The position numbers and the translations under genes were made by a program. A DNA stretch of 64,000 bases from assembly GCA_963700045.1 (NCBI GenBank), contig CAVOWK010000014.1, forward strand, positions 65,613-129,612. Reading direction: 5' to 3'. Source of the DNA: RPQJ01 sp963700045 (GTDB taxonomy: Bacteria > Pseudomonadota > Gammaproteobacteria > Steroidobacterales > Steroidobacteraceae). Shown in pieces: positions 17,193 through 25,671 of the stretch (position 1 is its first letter; each line of letters opens with the position of its first letter). The notes under the pieces are model-generated. The model saw only the letters and a list, made by a program, of their open reading frames with translations. It had not been told where the DNA came from and made no database searches.

Positions 17193-18395
17193 GTGGCGAG
17201 CGGCATCCGCGACAAGGTTGCGATCGTCGGCATGGGCTGCTCGCGGTTCGGCGAGCGCTGGGACTGCAGTGCCGACGACCTGATGGTCGAGGCCTTCACC
17301 GAGGCCGTGACCGACGCCGGCATCGAACGCGACCGGATCGAGGCTGCCTGGCTCGGCGTGTTTTACCAGGACCAGAGCGTTTCCCGCTCGGGCCTGCCGC
17401 TGTCCTTCGCGCTGCGACTGCCAAACGTGCCCGTGACGCGCGTAGAAAACCTCTGTGCGACGGGTACCGAGGCCCTGCGTGGCGCCGTGTACGCGGTGGC
17501 GGCAGGCGCGGTGGACATCGCGCTCGCGTTCGGTGTCGAGAAACTCAAGGACACCGGCTTCGCCGGCCTGCCTGAGCGCACCAAGGGCACGTTCGAGGAC
17601 CTCTGGCAGCCGGGCTTCACGCCGCCCGGCGCATTTGCGCAACTTGGTGCAGCCTACGCCGCGCGGCATGGACATCCGATGGCCGACGTGAAGCGTGCAA
17701 TGGCGCACGTCTCGTGGAAGAGCCACGAAAACGCCGTGTCCAGCCCGAAGGCGCACCTGCGCAACCGCATCACCATCGAGCAGGCGCTTGCCGCACCGAT
17801 GGTTGCCTACCCGCTCGGTCTCTTCGATTGCTGTGGAGTGAGCGACGGCGCGGCTTGCGCCATCGTGACGACGCCCGCTATTGCGGCGTCACTCGGCAAG
17901 CGCGACATGGTGACGGTCAAGGCACTGGCGCTGGCGCCGTCGAACGGCGTCGAAATGGGTCACTCGAGCTGGGATGGCAGCCACACGCTGACATCACGGC
18001 TTGCCGCCGAGCGCGCGTTCCGCGAGGCGGGCATCACCAAGCCGACCGAGCAGGTGAACCTCATGGAGGTGCACGACTGCTTCTCGATCACCGAACTGGT
18101 CCTGATGGAAGACCTCGGTTTCTCGCAGCCAGGTCGCGCCGTGCACGACATTCTCGATGGCCGGTATGACCGGACTGGCGCGGTCCCCTGCCAGACCGAC
18201 GGCGGCCTGAAGTGCTTCGGGCATCCCGTCGGCGCCTCGGGCCTGCGCATGGCATACGAGATCTATACGCAGTTGCTCGGACGTGCCGGGGAGCGCCAGC
18301 TCGCCTCGCCGTCCATCGGACTCACACACAACCTGGGCGGCATACCGAATCGCAACGTCGCGAGCGTGTCCGTGCTGGGACTGCACAGAGGTTAA
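17193..18395 (+). CDS. SCPx-type thiolase
   Basis: A 400-aa thiolase of the sterol-carrier-protein-X/DitF group. The nucleophilic Cys is C88 in VENLCATGTEAL. HDCFSITE supplies the His-containing loop, and CFGHPVGASG is the C-terminal active-site motif. These residues are intact, unlike in Ltp2-type aldolases. It would cleave or form a C-C bond in a beta-ketoacyl-CoA. The GTG start at 17193 is 2 nt after the previous stop. Proteins of this group normally work with a DUF35 partner; here that partner is the C-terminus of the preceding protein. Confidence 0.9.
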   Translation: MASGIRDKVAIVGMGCSRFGERWDCSADDLMVEAFTEAVTDAGIERDRIEAAWLGVFYQDQSVSRSGLPLSFALRLPNVPVTRVENLCATGTEALRGAVYAVAAGAVDIALAFGVEKLKDTGFAGLPERTKGTFEDLWQPGFTPPGAFAQLGAAYAARHGHPMADVKRAMAHVSWKSHENAVSSPKAHLRNRITIEQALAAPMVAYPLGLFDCCGVSDGAACAIVTTPAIAASLGKRDMVTVKALALAPSNGVEMGHSSWDGSHTLTSRLAAERAFREAGITKPTEQVNLMEVHDCFSITELVLMEDLGFSQPGRAVHDILDGRYDRTGAVPCQTDGGLKCFGHPVGASGLRMAYEIYTQLLGRAGERQLASPSIGLTHNLGGIPNRNVASVSVLGLHRG

Positions 18396-18396
18396 C

Positions 18397-19290
18397 GTGG
18401 ACCACAGCGTCAAGCGCCTGCAGCCAGCCGCCGAACCCAGGCAATGGGGCCTCACCGACGAGGAACTCGCGACGCGCCCCACGGTGTTTCGTCCCGACTT
18501 GCTGGCCGGCAAGGTCTTCGTCGTCTCCGGCGGTGGCTCGGGCATCGGCCGCGGCATCACCTACCTGCTCGCACGGCTCGGCGCTGACTTGATGATCTGC
18601 GGCCGGCGGGCCGAGAAGCTCGAGCAGACGGCGAGCGGCATTCGCAGGCTGCTCGGCCGCGAGATCGGCACGCACGCAATGACGATCCGCGATCCGGAGC
18701 AGGTGGAAGCAACGATCGCAGCGACGTTCGAACGCTTCGGACGCCTCGACGCGCTCGTCAACAACAGCGGCGGCCAGTTTCCGCAGGCCGCGATCGATTT
18801 CAGCGTCAAGGGATGGAACGCCGTCATCGACACCAACCTCAATGGCACCTGGTACATGATGCAGGCGGTGGCGCGCCAATGGCGCGACCGCGGCCAGGGC
18901 GGCAACATCGTCAACATCGTCGCAACGATTGCGCGCGGCATGCCGCAGGTGGCGCACACGTGCGCCGCTCGCGCAGGCGTGATCTACCTCAGCAAGACCG
19001 TCGCGACCGAATGGGCGCCGCTCGGCATTCGCGTGAACTGCGTTGCGCCGGGATCGATCGCCACCGAGGGACTCAACGTCTACCCGGACGGCGTGCCCGA
19101 GCGTTTCGCGCTGACCAACCCGATGAAGCGTTTCGGCGACGTGCTCGACGTGGCAGAAGCGGTCGTTTACGTCGGCGCGGACTCCGGCAAGTTCGTCACG
19201 GGCGAAGTCGTCGTCGTCGACGGCGGTCACAGTGCCTGGGGCGACACCGAATGGCCCGGCGGACGACCCGACTATTTCGACGTCGGCTGA
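18397..19290 (+). CDS. SDR, peroxisomal trans-2-enoyl-CoA reductase (PECR)-like
   Basis: A 297-aa SDR with cofactor motif SGGGSGIG (44-51) and NNSGG. The usual YxxxK is replaced: positions 188-192 read TCAAR, inside HTCAARAGVIYLSK. The same HxxAARAGVxxLxK pattern is found in PECR and 2,4-dienoyl-CoA reductase relatives, which lack the classical Tyr/Lys, so this is a family trait and not decay. It likely reduces an enoyl- or dienoyl-CoA. The GTG start at 18397 is 1 nt after the thiolase stop. A 30-residue N-terminal extension precedes the Rossmann fold. Confidence 0.82.
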   Translation: MDHSVKRLQPAAEPRQWGLTDEELATRPTVFRPDLLAGKVFVVSGGGSGIGRGITYLLARLGADLMICGRRAEKLEQTASGIRRLLGREIGTHAMTIRDPEQVEATIAATFERFGRLDALVNNSGGQFPQAAIDFSVKGWNAVIDTNLNGTWYMMQAVARQWRDRGQGGNIVNIVATIARGMPQVAHTCAARAGVIYLSKTVATEWAPLGIRVNCVAPGSIATEGLNVYPDGVPERFALTNPMKRFGDVLDVAEAVVYVGADSGKFVTGEVVVVDGGHSAWGDTEWPGGRPDYFDVG

Positions 19291-19318
19291 CGCCGGCACC
19301 ACTCGCAGGAGACGCCCC

Positions 19319-19888
19319 ATGGCCGACACACCCTTCACCCGGACAGCGCGCGCGCAGCTGCCCGAACAGTTTCACCTCGCGTGGGACACGCTCAATGGCC
19401 TGACGGGCGAGCCCGCCTTCGTCGAGGTCTTTGCCTCGAACCCCGCCATGCTCGACTTCGTGATGAACCGCTTCTACATGGGCATCTTCTTCGGCGGCAA
19501 GGTCGAACAGCGCTACAAGCAGCTGGCTCGACTCAAGCTGTCGCTGCTGCACGGCTGCCGCACCTGCAACAAGCAGAACGTGCCGGGCGCCCTGCAGGCA
19601 GGCATCACGCAGGCGCAGGTCGACGCGATGGAAGACTTCGAGTCCGGCCCGTTCACCGAGGCCGAGAAAGCCGTAATCGCCTATGCGGGTGAAGTCGCGC
19701 TCACCAACGCCGCGGGACGCATGTCGCCGGAGCTGTACGCGCGTCTGCGCCGCCATTTTTCCGACGCCGACCTGCTCGAGCTCGGCACCGTGATGGCGAT
19801 CATCTCGGGGATGGCCAAGCTCTCGTTCGTGCTCGGCCTCGTCGAGCGCGAGGACTACTGCCCGTTCGCCGCGCCAGCAGTCGCCTGA
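19319..19888 (+). CDS. Carboxymuconolactone decarboxylase/AhpD-like family protein
   Basis: A 189-aa AhpD-fold protein. The redox pair is C80-R-T-C83 in LSLLHGCRTCNKQ, at the place where AhpD-like proteins carry CxxC. A downstream helix bundle (EAEKAVIAYAGEVAL) matches the family. Such proteins serve as peroxidase partners, or as decarboxylases when the Cys pair is absent. Here both Cys are present, so a redox role is favoured. GGAG precedes the ATG at 19319. Last gene of the operator-3 operon. Confidence 0.82.
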   Translation: MADTPFTRTARAQLPEQFHLAWDTLNGLTGEPAFVEVFASNPAMLDFVMNRFYMGIFFGGKVEQRYKQLARLKLSLLHGCRTCNKQNVPGALQAGITQAQVDAMEDFESGPFTEAEKAVIAYAGEVALTNAAGRMSPELYARLRRHFSDADLLELGTVMAIISGMAKLSFVLGLVEREDYCPFAAPAVA

Positions 19889-19915
19889 GCACAGCGCCGG
19901 CGTCGTGCCGCGCAA

Positions 19916-20590
19916 TCAGCTCCGGCGGGAAGCCAGCCCGACCAGGCGGGCGATGACTATGGCCGGAAACAGGACGCCCAAAGTGGATAAGAACGTGGCC
20001 AGCATCTTGGCGGAAGTGCTCACGGCATAAATGTCGCCGAAGCCCACGGTAGTCAGTGAAGCCAGGCTGAAGTAGATGAAGTGAACGTAGTCATGGTCCG
20101 TCCCGCTCAGCAAGACGTTACCGCCCAGGGAAGCGCCAGTAGCGGCGTGAATCACTTCCAGAGTCAGCGCTCCCATGAGCGCCAACAAGAGGTAGACATT
20201 AACCGCTCCGATAATGCGGTAAGTGTTCACAATCTGGTCGCGAAACACCAGCCGGAGGTTGATAAAAATGAACACCAGTGTATTGGCGATGCCTATGACA
20301 TTCTCCAAGACGAAGAATGAATACGGGTTTTCTCCGAAGCGAATGAGTCGCAGCGCCAGGTGAATGCTGAACAGAATTGCGGAGACGGACATGAGCCCGA
20401 CACTGCGTGTCGAGAATATCCCCGAAAAGAACACGCTGAGCAAAAGTATGTTGAACAGCAGTACCCCGTGACTACTGACTTCCATGACTACCGGGAGCAC
20501 GAATACTGCGGCAATAAGCATGATCAGCAGAGTGACGAAACTGGCATCAGCCAGCCAGTAAGCCTGGAACTTTCTGATTAGGTTTTGCAT
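19916..20590 (-). CDS. Potassium channel family protein
   Basis: A 224-aa inner-membrane protein with several hydrophobic helices: four or more before residue 150, then a pore loop and a last helix. The potassium selectivity filter TTVGFGD is at 180-186, followed by the inner helix to the C-terminus. There is no cytoplasmic RCK/TrkA-N or cyclic-nucleotide domain. Base composition is visibly poorer in GC than on both sides, with AT-richer codons, so it looks acquired. It is unrelated in function to the catabolic genes that flank it and may be a passenger. Confidence 0.88.
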   Translation of the reverse strand: MQNLIRKFQAYWLADASFVTLLIMLIAAVFVLPVVMEVSSHGVLLFNILLLSVFFSGIFSTRSVGLMSVSAILFSIHLALRLIRFGENPYSFFVLENVIGIANTLVFIFINLRLVFRDQIVNTYRIIGAVNVYLLLALMGALTLEVIHAATGASLGGNVLLSGTDHDYVHFIYFSLASLTTVGFGDIYAVSTSAKMLATFLSTLGVLFPAIVIARLVGLASRRS

Positions 20591-20871
20591 GGCGAATTGA
20601 CTTCAAGAACCATGGCGGCTGCATTGCCCGGTTGGTGACTGGCCCGATAGAGCGGAAACGACTCGGTCTGCCGGGTGGTCGCAACCATGAGTTCCCCTTG
20701 ATCCAACAGAGCGTCACCGTCAAAGAGTGCCAAGTCGACGCGCATATTCGATCCTTTGACACCGCATCGCCAAGCACCGGGCCTGGCCTGTTTTCCGACC
20801 TCCATGCAAGGTCCGTTCATGCCGATCTCGGACGTCGGCCAATGCCTGCCTTTTAACCGAACGCGCAGCAC
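20578..20871 (-). CDS. Possible small protein, unrecognised
   Basis: An open frame of 97 codons on the minus strand that overlaps the channel start by 13 nt. It has no recognisable domain, signal peptide or membrane segment. A shorter version from the internal ATG before RVDLALFDG is also possible. It lies downstream of the TonB-receptor terminator, so it would need its own promoter. I list it because the alternative is a 365-base gap (20591-20955) with nothing but the terminator; it may well be non-coding. Confidence 0.22.
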   Translation of the reverse strand: MLRVRLKGRHWPTSEIGMNGPCMEVGKQARPGAWRCGVKGSNMRVDLALFDGDALLDQGELMVATTRQTESFPLYRASHQPGNAAAMVLEVNSPCKT

Positions 20872-20898
20872 GGGCCAACATGAACTGGTGACGGGACC

Positions 20899-20928
20899 AA
20901 AAAAAACGGGGCGGCCGCAGCCGCCCCG
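20899..20928 (-). terminator. Rho-independent terminator of the TonB receptor at 20956
   Basis: Read on the minus strand: a 9-bp GC stem (CGGGGCGGC / GCCGCCCCG, bases 20928-20920 and 20915-20907) with a 4-nt loop, followed directly by eight T (20906-20899). It starts 27 nt after the receptor stop codon. Confidence 0.92.
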
Positions 20929-20955
20929 TCGTTCAGGCTTCGAATGCCGCCCGCG

Positions 20956-23502
20956 TTACTGCCGGCTGCCAAAACCCATGCCGAACTCGACACCGAAGTT
21001 GATCGGCGCGCCGAACTGCGAGTGCGTCCACAGCGTCGCGACCGACTGCGATGCGATGCGATAACGCTCGTCCGTCAGGTTCCTGCCATAGCCGCGCACG
21101 AACCACCTGGCGTCCTGCGCGGTGTATGTCACCGAGGCGCTGAGCAGGTCCTTCGCGTCCAAGTACGCGTCGTACTCACGGCCCGCCGCCGAGATGTAGA
21201 ACAGGTTCTCGTCCTCGTGGTAGTACTCGCCGGCCAGGTCCACACGGCCGCCGTTCGCGAGCTCCCAGGTGTAGATGCCCTGGATCGAACCCATCAACTC
21301 CGGCGAACGCGGCACCGGCAGGCCGGAGAAGTCGGCGCTGAACGGCAGGATGACGCCGCCCGACGCCGGGTCGGAAAGGCCCGGCTGGTTGATGATGAAC
21401 TCGTTGTAGGACGCATCCAGGTACGACATCTGCGCACGGACGCGGAAACTATCCGTGAGCGCCGCCTGGAACTCGAGTTCGATGCCCTTCGCTTCGACCT
21501 CGGCCGCGTTGTAGAAGACCGTTTCCTGGAACTGGGCGCCGTTCTTTTCGGTGATGATGTTCACCGCGCGCTGCGCATCCTTGTACGTGGTGTAGAACAC
21601 GGTTGGGTTCAAGCGGTAACGGCTGTCCTCGCTTTCCCACTTCACGCCGATCTCGTAGTTCGTGGCGAATTCCGGATCGACCGGTCGGGTCAGCTCCGAA
21701 ACCATCAGGCCGCTGGTGCCGGTCTGGTCGTTGTAGCCGCCGGCCTTGTAGCCCTCCGAGATCGTCGCGTAGCCGAACAGCTTGTCCGTGAACTTGTACG
21801 AACCGACGATGCGCCAGCTCGGCTCGGTCCAGCTTTCCGACAGGTTCTCGAAGCCCGGGGTGTTCTGATTGACGATGATTCCGCCCGGGTATCTGTTGAA
21901 GTTGCCCGCCTGCAGCGGATCGCTGAAGTCCTGCCACGACAGGCTGCCGTTGTTCAGGTTGTCGTCAAGGATGTCGAAGCCGACCTGCGTGCGGCCCGTC
22001 CATGAGCGCTCGTCGTTCGTCAAGCGGTAACCGCCCGTCAGCGAGAACTGGTCGGTGATCTCCCAGGTCGCGTCGACATAGCCGGCGAGCGAGTCCGAGT
22101 CCTGCTTGTTGCACAGCACCTGCGGCGTGCTGTTGTTGAGCTGCTGCGGGGCGCCGATGGAGCCCAGGTCGAACGCAAGATCGATGAACCCGAGCACCTG
22201 CACGACGCAGAACTCGGCATCGTTGGTCTGCTGGAACACGCCGGCGACGAAATTGACGGAGCCGTCGAAGTCCGAGGCAAAGCGTGCTTCGAACTGTGTC
22301 GTGTCACGGGTCGTGTCGCGCGTCGCGTCGAACAGGGAGATCACCTCGCCGGTCACCTGGTTGACAGGCGCAGCGCCCGTGTACGTGTTCGGCAGGTGCT
22401 CGTCCTGCGTGCGCTTGCCGGCGTTGGCATAGACCGTGCCGTAGCCGAGGTCCCACTCCATGTTCAGGTAGATGCCGTCGACGTCGATGACCTGGCCGCT
22501 GCCCATCTTGAGCAGCGAATCCTGGCGCTGCGTGGAACCCACGTTGTCGAGCGGATCGCCGCTCGGGCGCGTGAAGCCGAGGACGTTCCAGAGGTACGGG
22601 CCATCCGGCGGCGTGTCGTTGTAGGCCGGTACGGCATCCGAGCGGTCTCGCATGATTTCGTACTGCGCCAGGAACGTCAGGTTGTCCGACGGGTTCCACC
22701 GCGCCTTGATGCGCCCATTCAGGTTGTCGTCGCCACCCGAGCTCTTGTTCGGGCTGCCTGCGCCGGTCGTGCCGGACACGCCAGGAATGGTGAACGGCGC
22801 AAACGTGCCGCCGAAGATGTTCAGCGTGTTGATCGGCCCGTAATCGGCGCCGAGCTTGTAGTAGCCATCGGACTTGGAGTACGCGCCGACGAAGCGCAGC
22901 GCGAGCACGTCGTCGATTACCGGCACGTCGATGGAGCCCTGGGCTCGCACCGCGTTGAAGCTGCCGTAACCGACGCGAAAATCGGCGCCCATCTCGTCCA
23001 TGTCCGGGCGCTTGCTGCGGATGTTGACCGCGCCGCCCGTGGTGTTCTTGCCGAACAGGGTGCCCTGCGGTCCACGCAGGACTTCGACGCTCTCGATGTC
23101 GAAGGTATCCAGCAGCTGGGTCTGTACGCTCGGCAGCACGAAGTCGTCCATCGTCACGCCAACGGGCGAGTCCTGGTAGACGATGATGTCGGTGAGACCC
23201 ACGCCGCGCATGGCGAACGAGGCGGCGTTGAATGCGGTGATGCGCGAGGCGGAGAAGCCCGGCACCGACGTCGCGATGCCCGAAATGTCGCGTGCGACCA
23301 TGCGGTCGATGTCTTCCGCAGTCACGGCCGAGACGGAAACCGGCGTCTGCTGCAGGTTGGTGATACCAGCGCGCGTCGCAGTGACGAGCACTTCCTCGAG
23401 ACCCACTGCATCCTGCGCCATCGCGGCAGGAGCCACGGCGGCGGCGAGTACCGCCGAAACGATGCGGGCAATCGGCGTCGAACGTGAACGGAACACGGCC
23501 AT
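20956..23502 (-). CDS. TonB-dependent receptor (catabolic island)
   Basis: An 848-aa outer-membrane receptor. Signal peptide to about residue 29 (AAMAQ), TonB-box-like EEVLVTATR, a plug domain with VEVLRGPQGTLFGKNTTGGAVN, and a long beta-barrel ending in a C-terminal FGMGFGSRQ strand. The layout is that of the large family used for uptake of diverse organic substrates, not of a typical siderophore-only receptor. Divergent from the Rieske-3 operon and preceded by a variant of the island palindrome (23613-23630), so it is probably the importer for the island substrate. Followed by a strong terminator. Confidence 0.93.
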   Translation of the reverse strand: MAVFRSRSTPIARIVSAVLAAAVAPAAMAQDAVGLEEVLVTATRAGITNLQQTPVSVSAVTAEDIDRMVARDISGIATSVPGFSASRITAFNAASFAMRGVGLTDIIVYQDSPVGVTMDDFVLPSVQTQLLDTFDIESVEVLRGPQGTLFGKNTTGGAVNIRSKRPDMDEMGADFRVGYGSFNAVRAQGSIDVPVIDDVLALRFVGAYSKSDGYYKLGADYGPINTLNIFGGTFAPFTIPGVSGTTGAGSPNKSSGGDDNLNGRIKARWNPSDNLTFLAQYEIMRDRSDAVPAYNDTPPDGPYLWNVLGFTRPSGDPLDNVGSTQRQDSLLKMGSGQVIDVDGIYLNMEWDLGYGTVYANAGKRTQDEHLPNTYTGAAPVNQVTGEVISLFDATRDTTRDTTQFEARFASDFDGSVNFVAGVFQQTNDAEFCVVQVLGFIDLAFDLGSIGAPQQLNNSTPQVLCNKQDSDSLAGYVDATWEITDQFSLTGGYRLTNDERSWTGRTQVGFDILDDNLNNGSLSWQDFSDPLQAGNFNRYPGGIIVNQNTPGFENLSESWTEPSWRIVGSYKFTDKLFGYATISEGYKAGGYNDQTGTSGLMVSELTRPVDPEFATNYEIGVKWESEDSRYRLNPTVFYTTYKDAQRAVNIITEKNGAQFQETVFYNAAEVEAKGIELEFQAALTDSFRVRAQMSYLDASYNEFIINQPGLSDPASGGVILPFSADFSGLPVPRSPELMGSIQGIYTWELANGGRVDLAGEYYHEDENLFYISAAGREYDAYLDAKDLLSASVTYTAQDARWFVRGYGRNLTDERYRIASQSVATLWTHSQFGAPINFGVEFGMGFGSRQ

Positions 23503-23590
23503 GAAACTTTCCCCCGGTCAGATGAAGCCGCGCGAGCGGCTCGGTAGATGTCAGGCGATCGCTGCCAGTCAAAACTCTTGCGTGACCGCT

Positions 23591-23630
23591 TTTTAATGCA
23601 GTCACGAAAAAAAAGCAATCATGACTGTTT
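23591..23630 (-). promoter_or_regulatory. Operator 5 (weaker) upstream of the TonB receptor
   Basis: On the minus strand bases 23630-23613 read AAACAGTCATGATTGCTT: one half is perfect and the other has two changes. TTGCTT at 23618-23613 could serve as -35, with TTAAAA at 23596-23591 as -10, spacing 16. Spacing to the -10 is shorter than at the other four sites. The 334-base gap 23503-23836 holds this site, operator 4 and an AT-rich stretch, and no gene. Confidence 0.5.
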
Positions 23631-23756
23631 TTCATTTTTGCTACGCAAAAGGTAATTACCTATGAGCGGTAGTGCTTTGAAAAGCGCGCAATGAAGCTCA
23701 GGTGGAGGCGTGTGCAGCTTTTTTACAACAGAATCTGGATGAAAAGTAACGCAGGA

Positions 23757-23799
23757 AAACAGTCAGGTCTGTTTCTTTTCTGAACCCCTTTGCTATATT
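23757..23799 (+). promoter_or_regulatory. Operator 4 and promoter of the Rieske-3/MaoC operon
   Basis: Palindrome AAACAGTCAGGTCTGTTT at 23757-23774, then TATATT (-10) at 23794-23799, 19 nt away. No -35 at standard spacing. The geometry is the same as at operators 1-3. Confidence 0.72.
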
Positions 23800-23836
23800 C
23801 GGCCGGTCCCGCCCTTCCCGATTCGAGGTTACCGTC

Positions 23837-25201
23837 ATGGCTGCGAACCTGAAGGCCGTCTGGCCCATGAGTCTGAGTGCCCCGGCCGGATCGCTCGAGG
23901 CCAAGCAGCCGGAGGCCGACGATGGCCTCGACGTGCCGGATCCCTCGCGCTACTACTCGCGCGAGTTCATGGAGAAGGAATGGAAATTCCTGTGGCCGCG
24001 CGTGTGGCTGCTTGCCGGCGTGACGTCCGACATCCCCGAGGCAGGTGACTACACCGTCTTCAACCACGGGCACGAAAGCTTCGTGATCGTACGCCAGGAC
24101 GACGGCAGCATCCGCGCCTTCTACAACGCGTGCCCGCACCGCGCGAACCCGATCGCACTGAACGAGCGCGGCAGCGTCGCCAGGTTCACCTGCGCATTCC
24201 ACGCCTGGCGCTTCTGCATCGACGGCAAGCTCGACTGCATCACCGACGAGCACAGCTTCGAGCCGAAGCTGGTCGAGAATCGCCCCGGGCTCACGCAAGC
24301 ACGCTGCGACCAGGTTGGCGGCCTGATCTTCATCAACATGGACGGCAAGGCGCCGCCGCTGCGCGAGTGGATCGGCCTGCCGCCGGGCTACATCGAGAAC
24401 TACCAGATCGACAAGATGCATGTCGTGCGCCATGTACGCACCGAGTGGCAGGCGAACTGGAAGACCGGCGTCGACGCGTTCTACGAAACCTATCACCTGC
24501 CGCACATCCATCCGCAGACGCAGGGCGTGATGGAGGATTTTTCACAGTACGACGCCTATCCGAACGGCTTCCAGCGCATGATCGTGCCGATCTGCACGCC
24601 CAGTCATCGCATGCATGACCGCGAGAACGTCAACGAGGGCCTGCAGTACATGATGATCGAGGCCGGCATGGATCCGGCCGAGTTCAAGGGCACCGCCATG
24701 GAAGTGCGCGTCGCCGTGCAGCGGGCGAAGCGTGAGCGGGCGAAGCGCCTCGGCCTCGACCACTACGAAAAATTCACCGACGGCCAGCTCACCGACAGCT
24801 GGGCGACCGGCTACTTCCCGAACGTGCAGATCGGCATGCACCCGGAAGGCGTGTTCATCATGCGCTTCCAGCCGCACCCGACGGATCCCGAGCGCTTCTT
24901 CTACGACAACATGACGATGATCCGTTACGTGGACGACCCGAAGTACTCCGTGCCGGGCTGGATGGGCCTGCCGAAGGGCACCGACCTGACAGGTGCCACG
25001 CGCCCGAACATCGAGCACCACTTCATCGGTGGCGAGCGCGCGGACCTCGGCGACGTGCTGAACCAGGACGTCGATCTCGTCGAGGCCGTGCAGCGCGGAC
25101 AGAAGTCGCGTGGCTTCCGGGGGCCGCTCTGGGGCCAGCAGGAAGCGCGCCTCCGCCATTACCAGCGCGAGATCGACCGCTACATCAACGGCGAGAAGTG
25201 A
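23837..25201 (+). CDS. Rieske non-heme iron oxygenase, alpha subunit (3)
   Basis: Protein of 454 aa. Rieske ligands C99-P-H101 and C119-A-F-H122; iron site in GVDAFYETYHLPHIH with H220 and H225; a probable Asp ligand in LNQDVDLVE near 416. Close in plan to the oxygenase at 1754 (shared EFM..EW...WPRVWLL-type N-terminus, same length), so the two may act on related substrates or be duplicates. It overlaps the MaoC-like gene by 4 nt (GTGA). Transcribed from operator 4, divergent from the TonB receptor. Confidence 0.93.
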   Translation: MAANLKAVWPMSLSAPAGSLEAKQPEADDGLDVPDPSRYYSREFMEKEWKFLWPRVWLLAGVTSDIPEAGDYTVFNHGHESFVIVRQDDGSIRAFYNACPHRANPIALNERGSVARFTCAFHAWRFCIDGKLDCITDEHSFEPKLVENRPGLTQARCDQVGGLIFINMDGKAPPLREWIGLPPGYIENYQIDKMHVVRHVRTEWQANWKTGVDAFYETYHLPHIHPQTQGVMEDFSQYDAYPNGFQRMIVPICTPSHRMHDRENVNEGLQYMMIEAGMDPAEFKGTAMEVRVAVQRAKRERAKRLGLDHYEKFTDGQLTDSWATGYFPNVQIGMHPEGVFIMRFQPHPTDPERFFYDNMTMIRYVDDPKYSVPGWMGLPKGTDLTGATRPNIEHHFIGGERADLGDVLNQDVDLVEAVQRGQKSRGFRGPLWGQQEARLRHYQREIDRYINGEK

Positions 25202-25659
25202 GCGCACGCCGCTACTACGACGACCTCGTCGTCGGGGAAAAGCGCGAATCGCACGCAGAGGCCGTCGAACTCGACGCCCTGCTGGCCTTTGCGCGCGCCT
25301 ACGATCCGCAGTACTTTCACGCGGACCCGCATGCGGCGCGCAGCTCGGTGTTCGGCGAGGTCGTTGCCTCGGGCATCTACACGATGGCGCTGTGGCGCAA
25401 GCTCGATCACGAGATCAGCGGCGACATCGCATGGATTTGCGGCATCGCCTGGGAAGACGTGAAGTGGCCGGTGGCAGTGCGCGCCGGCGACCGTTTGCGG
25501 GCGCAATTCGAATGCCTCGCGAAGCGCCCGTCGTCGTCGGACGCAACGCGCGGCGTGGTGGAGTTCCGCTATACGTTGCTGAATCAGCGCGACGAAATCG
25601 CGTGGACTTGTCGCAGCATCAACCTCGTCGAGACCGGGCCGCGGACGGCGGCCGCCTGA
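25198..25659 (+). CDS. MaoC-like hot-dog hydratase
   Basis: A 153-aa single hot-dog domain with the hydratase-2 signature: D36 and H41 in AYDPQYFHADPHAA, and the following FGEVVASGIYTMAL helix. This pairing marks (R)-specific enoyl-CoA hydratases/MaoC dehydratases. It would hydrate an enoyl-CoA. The GTG start overlaps the oxygenase stop by 4 nt, so expression is coupled. It converges on the ferredoxin at 25672 with 12 nt between them. Confidence 0.87.
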   Translation: MSARRYYDDLVVGEKRESHAEAVELDALLAFARAYDPQYFHADPHAARSSVFGEVVASGIYTMALWRKLDHEISGDIAWICGIAWEDVKWPVAVRAGDRLRAQFECLAKRPSSSDATRGVVEFRYTLLNQRDEIAWTCRSINLVETGPRTAAA

Positions 25660-25671
25660 TCACTCGCCTGA

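Noticed and set aside
17193..18395. Ltp2-type retro-aldolase instead of thiolase
   Set aside because: The thiolase nucleophile C88 and the GHPVGASG motif are intact, which fits a thiolase better; aldolase function was not claimed.
124..23799. Reading the island palindrome as a lux box or a KstR site
   Set aside because: Lux boxes have CTGT outside and ACAG inside, the reverse of this; the KstR consensus AACnnGTT does not match. No such regulator is nearby.
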